DNA from: Acidobacteriota bacterium
GTDB lineage: Bacteria > Acidobacteriota > Terriglobia > Terriglobales > Acidobacteriaceae
NCBI GenBank assembly: GCA_019510535.1
Contig: JAEKKE010000345.1
Span: forward strand, 1 to 9,399
Length of the DNA stretch: 9,399 bases
Direction: 5' to 3'
Position 1 is the stretch's first letter. Each line of letters opens with the position of its first letter. Below the pieces are notes generated by a model. The model was not told where the DNA came from. It saw only the letters and a program-made list of their open reading frames with translations, and searched no databases. The position numbers were made by a program, and so were the translations under genes. Shown piece by piece: positions 6,407 through 9,399 of the stretch.

Positions 6407-7435
6407 TTACTGATTAAAGTTTGGTTCTTCCTCTTCCTCTGAGCCATAGCGGCGCAGCAGGTTCGGTAGATTCTGGCTGAACGCTGCCTTCGGCATGACC
6501 GTATCACATCCGGCCTCGGTGGCTTTGGCCTTCAGGTCACCCTGCAGCACCGAGAGGAAGCCGAGGATTGAGACCGTACGCTTGAGCTTGGTGCGAATCT
6601 TCGGCACCAGCGTCAGCGGCTTCACACCCGGATTGTTCAGGTCGAAGACGATCAATGATGGCTTGGTGCGCTCCTCGCCGGAGAACAACTGCGCCAAATG
6701 CTCGGGATCGTTCTTGATGAAGCTGACCTTCACCCCCAGCTTGCGCGCGGCTTCGTTGATCTTCGCCGTCAGGAACAGATCTTCGACGAAGAAGTAGATA
6801 TGCGTAGGAGCATCTTCGCGGACCACAGCGTTGCTGATCGGCGCTCGCAGCTCAGGCGGCAGACGATCGACATTGCCACCTTCGAAGTCGTAGTTACGGC
6901 GCTGCTTGCCGTGTCCGCCACGGACGTTGCCGTTCAGCTCCATCGTCGAAGGCGGAGCCTCGGCGTAGTTGCCATTCGCCTCGCGATAGCTGTGGTCCAT
7001 CGGTCCCACAAAGCTGCGCGGGCCTTTCGTTTTCTGCTTGCGCCGGCCGAATCCGCCACCGTTGACGCTGTTCCCGGGCTCGATCTGGTTACCGGGGCTG
7101 TAGCTGCTACCGTCCGTACGCTGGCGTTCGCGGCGACGCTGCTTCTTCTTCCAGCGTTTGGCGCTGGGACTGTTCTGTTGTCCCTGCTGTGGCTGAGTAC
7201 CGGCCTGCTGCGGCTTGGGCTGGGGCACAAAGTCGCTGTCTTCCCCGCTCTGGATCACGATCTGACCCTCAGGAGACGCCACCGCATCGGTGGGCTTGTT
7301 TTTACGGCGGCGGCGGCGGCGGCGGCTGCTACGCGATGTGCCCTGACCCGGGGCAGTGGCTGATCCGTTTTCGGAACTTACAGGTGGAGGGCCCTGAGGC
7401 GCTGTTGCCTCGGGCAGGTTCTGCTCTGAATTCAT
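6407..7435 (-). CDS. Disordered Arg-rich protein with C-terminal receiver-like domain
   Basis: I take the ATG at 7435 as start (342 residues) because AGGAAG lies 7 bases upstream and the longer reading frame only adds composition unlike the rest. Residues 1-205 are low-complexity and predicted disordered, rich in Gln, Pro, Gly and Asn. They carry basic clusters at 35-47 (RSSRRRRRRRKNK), 93-106 (KRWKKKQRRRERQR) and 131-137. Residues 211-330 look like a CheY-type receiver: acidic pair Glu218-Asp219 after the first strand (IYFFVED), Asp265 ending the third strand (LIVFD), a Ser in ILGFLS, and Lys316 in GCDTVMPKA, which aligns with the receiver motif GADDYLTKP. The tail is Glu-rich (EEEEE). Known receivers accept phosphate at this Asp. 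The basic disordered part suggests nucleic-acid or ribosome binding, which is inference. It follows a small ORF by 16 bp and ends at a strong terminator. Confidence 0.85.
   Translation of the reverse strand: MNSEQNLPEATAPQGPPPVSSENGSATAPGQGTSRSSRRRRRRRKNKPTDAVASPEGQIVIQSGEDSDFVPQPKPQQAGTQPQQGQQNSPSAKRWKKKQRRRERQRTDGSSYSPGNQIEPGNSVNGGGFGRRKQKTKGPRSFVGPMDHSYREANGNYAEAPPSTMELNGNVRGGHGKQRRNYDFEGGNVDRLPPELRAPISNAVVREDAPTHIYFFVEDLFLTAKINEAARKLGVKVSFIKNDPEHLAQLFSGEERTKPSLIVFDLNNPGVKPLTLVPKIRTKLKRTVSILGFLSVLQGDLKAKATEAGCDTVMPKAAFSQNLPNLLRRYGSEEEEEPNFNQ
7305..7325. repeat. (CGG)7 trinucleotide repeat inside the Arg-rich gene
   Basis: Seven uninterrupted CGG units (plus strand) encode most of the poly-arginine run at residues 38-44 of the minus-strand receiver-like protein (CGC codons plus one CGT). 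Perfect triplet repeats of this length can expand or contract by replication slippage without breaking the frame, so the number of arginines may differ between strains. Confidence 0.8.
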
Positions 7436-7451
7436 GCTTCCACTTCCTGGT

Positions 7452-7664
7452 TCACTTACATTTCTTCGGTTTGAAAAGCTCTTCGGCTGCCCCCAGGCGC
7501 AGCCGCATCGCAGCCGCGTTCTGCGCAACCTTGGCTTCTAAAACCGGAATATCTTTCTCGGAGAAAACAGTCTCAAGTTCTACTCGAAAGGAACTTCGTC
7601 TCGTCTTATCTCTGGCTGCGTTCGCCGGCAGTTTATGCAGGCGCTTCCCCACAACCGTTGGCAC
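7452..7664 (-). CDS. Small hypothetical protein upstream of the receiver-like gene
   Basis: A 70-residue ORF starts at a GTG (7664) and ends 16 bp before the next start codon on the same strand. The product is basic and largely helical: KTRRSSFRVELETVF, a helix-like segment DIPVLEAKVAQNAAAMRLRLGAAEEL (about 38-63, split here only for description) and a Lys-rich end KPKKCK. I do not recognise it. The tight spacing to the following gene and the amphipathic helix favour a real protein. Against it, there is no clear ribosome-binding site, only a GTG start, and a small CACCA/TGGTG hairpin overlaps the start. The frame stays open upstream to a stop at 7761-7763 but offers no ATG, GTG or TTG there. 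Confidence 0.42.
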   Translation of the reverse strand: MPTVVGKRLHKLPANAARDKTRRSSFRVELETVFSEKDIPVLEAKVAQNAAAMRLRLGAAEELFKPKKCK

Positions 7665-7800
7665 ACCAGTGTCTTGGTGGAACCCTTTGTCTATCTGCCT
7701 GCAAGAATTTGGAAACCTGGCGGGCCGTTCGAATCGCTCTCCTAGGAGTGAAAGAGTCGATCACGGCCTCAGCCTTCTCAGCCTTCCGATAGGCAACACC

Positions 7801-7829
7801 ATACTACCCGAGGGAGAGGTGCTTGGCAA
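7801..7829 (-). promoter_or_regulatory. Sigma70-like promoter for the small ORF and receiver-like gene
   Basis: On the minus strand TTGCCA (7829-7824, 5/6 match to a -35) and TAGTAT (7806-7801, 4/6 match to a -10) are separated by exactly 17 bases. Transcription would start near 7794, giving a leader of about 130 nt before the GTG at 7664. The leader contains a long hairpin (GGCCGT...ACGGCC with inner ATCG/CGAT, about 7725-7768) and a 9-bp tandem repeat (CTCAGCCTT twice on the plus strand, 7768-7785). Its place just after the upstream RNA's hairpin suggests two separate transcripts. Confidence 0.5.
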
Positions 7830-7846
7830 GTCACTCCCCTAAACGA

Positions 7847-7875
7847 CGAAAGGCTACCGCCCCGGTAGCCTTTCG
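7847..7875 (-). terminator. Perfect 12-bp hairpin, likely 3' end of the small RNA
   Basis: CGAAAGGCTACC (7847-7858) and GGTAGCCTTTCG (7864-7875) pair perfectly around five bases. The AAA/TTT flanks of the GC-rich core give the look of a terminator usable from either strand. On the minus strand the stem ends CCTTTCG and continues TCGTTT, a moderate T-tract; on the plus strand the following bases (TAATGG) are poorer. It therefore most likely ends the minus-strand transcript from 8011. Confidence 0.65.
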
Positions 7876-8011
7876 TAATGGCCATCACTGGCCTCCCATA
7901 AAGTGGTTCCTAACCAGGAACCAGAACCGATCCGGGGTTCACAATGCCTCTTTGGGCTGTGATATCTCTCCGGCTCGTTCGGTGCGTGCGTCTCGCGCAT
8001 CTGCGAACCAC
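7847..8011 (-). ncRNA. Candidate sigma54-dependent structured small RNA
   Basis: From the start predicted by the -24/-12 promoter (8011) to the end of a perfect 12-bp hairpin (7847) the minus strand is about 165 nt. A long helix begins at the fourth base: 8009-7997 pairs with 7947-7936 (about 12 pairs, two G-U, one bulged A). After it come three hairpins in a row. GGTTCC/GGAACC (7905-7922, 6-base loop) and GGCC/GGCC (7880-7893, 6-base loop) are followed by the terminal hairpin. The GAACC at 7940-7936 (minus) can instead pair with GGTTC at 7928-7924, so two folds compete. It does not match the consensus features I know for RNase P, tmRNA, SRP RNA or common riboswitches; an Acidobacteria-specific family such as Acido-1 is possible but unchecked. 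Alternatively the transcript is a small mRNA: an ATG at 8000 opens 48 codons ending in the terminal hairpin. Confidence 0.5.
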
Positions 8012-8020
8012 CCTTCCTAT

Positions 8021-8038
8021 AAGCACGGCCCATGCCAA
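8021..8038 (-). promoter_or_regulatory. Sigma54 (-24/-12) promoter
   Basis: The minus strand reads TTGGCATGGGCCGTGCTT. It has the invariant GG (8036-8035) and GC (8024-8023) with the obligatory 10 bases between them, and it matches the consensus TTGGCA block fully. The -12 block is GTGCTT against TTGCWW. This predicts a start near 8011. No coding gene follows directly, only structured sequence. Sigma54 promoters need an activator ATPase bound upstream, and a suitable dyad is present at 8116-8145. Confidence 0.6.
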
Positions 8039-8050
8039 ACTCGTATTCCT

Positions 8051-8063
8051 TATCAATTCAATA
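8051..8063. promoter_or_regulatory. IHF-like site between promoter and upstream dyad
   Basis: TATCAATTCAATA matches the IHF consensus WATCAANNNNTTR with one mismatch (A for the first T of TTR). It lies at about -41 to -53 in an AT-rich stretch, the place where a DNA-bending protein commonly helps an enhancer-bound activator reach sigma54 polymerase. One mismatch in a degenerate motif is weak evidence alone. Confidence 0.25.
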
Positions 8064-8115
8064 ACTTAGATGTAGTCCGGGGGGCCCGTTCTATTTTCTT
8101 TGGAATCTCATAGAC

Positions 8116-8145
8116 GCCTGTTCTACGGTTTTCCATAGAACCGGC
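8116..8145. promoter_or_regulatory. 30-bp dyad: possible sigma54 activator site or mutM 3' hairpin
   Basis: On the plus strand the half-sites read GCC, T, GTTCTA, C, GG, then TTTT, then CC, A, TAGAAC, C, GGC. Eleven of 13 base pairs around the centre are symmetric. The centre (8130/8131) is about 120 bp upstream of the predicted small-RNA start, inside the usual range for enhancer-binding proteins. It also lies 11 bp after the mutM stop codon and could fold as a 3' hairpin of that mRNA, but no T-tract follows on the minus strand, which argues against a simple terminator. Both roles could coexist. Confidence 0.5.
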
Positions 8146-8156
8146 CTCGGATTGCT

Positions 8157-8951
8157 CTATTTCTGGCACTTCGGGCAGTAGTGCGTTCCCCGCCCCGCCA
8201 CCAGCAAACGCTTGATCGGCGTCTTGCACGCCCGGCAGGGTTCGCCGGTACGAAGATACACCCGGTGCTCCAACTGGAAGAATCCCCGCATCCCATCTGC
8301 GTCCACGTAGTCCGAAACGGACGATCCGCCAAGCTTGATGGCATGCTGCAGCACCGCCTTCACCGCCTTATGCAAACGCTCCAATTCGACCCGTGTCAGC
8401 CGCCCCGCCTGGCGAGTTGGCCGAATTCCGGCCCGGTGCAGGCTTTCGTCGGCATAGATATTCCCCACGCCATGCAACAGCTTCTGGTTCAGCAACGCAC
8501 TTTTGATCGGCGTCTTGCGGCCTTTGAAAAGCTCTACAAACTCGTCCACGCCGATTTTCAACGGCTCTTTTCCTGGCCCGGTGTAGCCGCGCGTTACGCT
8601 CATGCGGCCAAACCGCCGCGGATCGATAAAGCGAATCTCACTGCCCGATTTCAGGTGCAGTACTCCATGCGTGTGCGGCGGTAACGGAACATCGCAGTCA
8701 TTCACGAGCAGCCGGCCGGTCATTCCCAGATGCACCAGGAACTGCGCTCCTCCGGAGAGCTCGAAGACCACCGTTTTACCGATCCGGTGAACCTGCTCGA
8801 TCTTCTTTCCCTTCAACGTCTCCGCAATCTCTTCCGCCGGCGACTTCAACGGCTCCGGCTTCTCTCCCAGCCACACGCTGACCACCGTGTCTCCAGAGAC
8901 ACGCTCATGTAGCCCATTAGCAACAGTTTCGACTTCAGGAAGCTCAGGCAC
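8157..8951 (-). CDS. mutM: Formamidopyrimidine-DNA glycosylase (8-oxoguanine repair)
   Basis: MutM/Fpg removes 8-oxoguanine and formamidopyrimidines and nicks the DNA by beta,delta-elimination. The catalytic N-terminus PELPEVETV is present. Because the mature enzyme needs Pro as first residue, I place the start at GTG 8951, where the initiator Met directly precedes Pro, giving 264 residues. The longer frame from 8999, or the ATG at 8969, would leave extra residues before the catalytic proline. Other visible family parts are Lys59 in RIGKTVVF, the void-filling loop FLVHLGMTGRL, the helix-two-turn-helix stretch GVGNIYADESLHRAGI, and the C-terminal zinc finger Cys239-x2-Cys242-x16-Cys259-x2-Cys262. 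No good ribosome-binding site suits the GTG (AGGGA directly abuts it; GGGGAG is about 19 bases away), so initiation may be weak. It is divergent from the gene at 9056. Confidence 0.97.
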   Translation of the reverse strand: MPELPEVETVANGLHERVSGDTVVSVWLGEKPEPLKSPAEEIAETLKGKKIEQVHRIGKTVVFELSGGAQFLVHLGMTGRLLVNDCDVPLPPHTHGVLHLKSGSEIRFIDPRRFGRMSVTRGYTGPGKEPLKIGVDEFVELFKGRKTPIKSALLNQKLLHGVGNIYADESLHRAGIRPTRQAGRLTRVELERLHKAVKAVLQHAIKLGGSSVSDYVDADGMRGFFQLEHRVYLRTGEPCRACKTPIKRLLVAGRGTHYCPKCQK

Positions 8952-9055
8952 TCCCTGATTAGACAGCATTTCTCCCCGGCCGTGGCATCTCACGCTCACT
9001 GAACCGAGGAAGACCGGATCTGCCGGCGCCCTCGCGGTTCAAAAGGAGAAAAGCG

Positions 9056-9399
9056 ATGCGCAGACTCCCAACCCTGATACTTTGCTCGGCGATGCTGGCC
9101 CCTGTGGCCGCACCGGCCTTTTCCCAGCAGTACGACCGCCACGGCCGCTTCTACGACGGAGCACGCCGCGGCTATTCCAACAACGGCTACAACGACCGTT
9201 ATGACCGCCGCTACTATGAGCAGCGCAAAGATCACGGCATCGGGCCCGGAAAGGGCGCCATGATCGGAGGCGCAGGCGGCGCTGCTCTCGGCGCAATCTT
9301 CGGTGGCGGCATGAAAGGGGCGCTCATCGGCGGCGCCGCCGGTGCAGGTGTTGGCGCTCTCGCAGGCAAAGCCGCCCAGAACAAACGCCGCGACGACCG
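9056..9399 (+). CDS. Exported glycine-zipper protein (3' end cut by window)
   Basis: From the ATG at 9056, which has AAGGAG (9043-9048) 7 bases upstream, the frame is open to the window edge (114 codons). A signal peptide covers about residues 1-23 (ends PAFSQ). A Tyr/Arg/Asn-rich hydrophilic segment follows (about 24-65, with YDRHGRFYDG and DRYDRRYYEQR). Then comes a Gly/Ala-rich region with GxxxG spacing (GPGKGAMIGGAGGAALGAI, later GALIGGAAGAGVGALAG, about 69-106), the pattern of glycine-zipper domains that pack in or on membranes. A basic stretch (QNKRRDD) precedes the cut, so the gene is probably nearly complete. Such small envelope proteins are common in proteobacteria and acidobacteria and their function is mostly unknown. 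It is transcribed away from mutM; no clear -35/-10 is seen in the 104-bp gap. Confidence 0.85.
   Translation, partial: MRRLPTLILCSAMLAPVAAPAFSQQYDRHGRFYDGARRGYSNNGYNDRYDRRYYEQRKDHGIGPGKGAMIGGAGGAALGAIFGGGMKGALIGGAAGAGVGALAGKAAQNKRRDD

Noticed and set aside
6698..7363. 221-codon plus-strand ORF opposite the receiver-like gene
   Set aside because: Its Ala/Leu/Arg-rich product follows from the complement of the real gene, and the minus-strand gene has a good ribosome-binding site and terminator.
7700..7760. tRNA-like T-loop text (GTTCGAATC) near 7727-7735
   Set aside because: The flanking stem does not pair properly and no acceptor, D or anticodon arm fits; the bases are part of a different hairpin in the leader.
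7189..7842. 217-codon plus-strand ORF running across the Arg-rich gene, the small ORF and the intergenic region
   Set aside because: It includes a poly-Gly run produced by the CGG repeat, crosses two minus-strand features and has no recognisable domain.
7823..8113. 96-codon plus-strand ORF across the candidate RNA
   Set aside because: No ribosome-binding site, no domain, and it runs antisense through strong hairpins; it is better explained by the structured RNA.
8965..8975. 11-bp match (AGCATTTCTCC) to the end of the 114-bp palindromic element
   Set aside because: Matches of this length are expected by chance within a window of this size, and no second arm is present near mutM.
1..9399. CRISPR array, transposase, phage or toxin-antitoxin genes
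   Set aside because: No regularly spaced direct repeats, DDE or integrase motifs, or small paired toxin/antitoxin genes were seen on either strand.

Overview
The window looks like ordinary chromosome from an acidobacterium of the Terriglobia type (Terriglobus, Granulicella and Edaphobacter relatives). The main clue is a full-length member of the TIGR03435 (DUF3738) family, which is strongly expanded in soil Acidobacteria. A secreted tannase/feruloyl-esterase-family protein, high GC content and many short operons with 4-base ATGA overlaps agree with this. The genus assignment is inference; no rRNA or marker gene is present.

Layout, left to right. Positions 1-206 hold a possible C-terminal scrap of an upstream gene and a 10-bp inverted repeat. 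Positions 207-2236 (+) form a three-gene unit: a membrane protein with a signal peptide, an ECF sigma factor, and an overlapping membrane anti-sigma factor with a C...HxxxCxxC zinc motif. A 114-bp nested palindrome (2248-2361) separates this unit from a convergent minus-strand pair, a YtrA-type GntR repressor and a slipin (SPFH) membrane protein. That pair has a clear operator lying inside its own promoter. Next come a minus-strand secreted tannase-family esterase with its own terminator, and divergently the TIGR03435 protein. Positions 6341-7664 (-) hold a small hypothetical ORF followed by an unusual protein that joins a long disordered Arg-rich region to a receiver-like domain. The unit ends at a strong intrinsic terminator, and a sigma70-like promoter lies upstream at 7801-7829.

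The most interesting part is the apparently gene-free stretch 7665-8156. On the minus strand it holds what looks like a complete sigma54 regulatory module. A 30-bp dyad, suitable as an enhancer site, is centred about 120 bp upstream. An IHF-like match lies near -41 to -53, followed by a well-spaced -24/-12 promoter. About 165 bases of highly structured sequence then end in a perfect 12-bp hairpin. I read this as a candidate sigma54-dependent small RNA, or alternatively a 48-codon mini-mRNA, with two mutually exclusive pairings of one GAACC segment.

The right end carries mutM/fpg (8-oxoguanine glycosylase, GTG start) on the minus strand and, divergently, the start of an exported glycine-zipper protein cut by the window edge. 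The genes do not form one pathway. They are several independent housekeeping, envelope and regulatory units.
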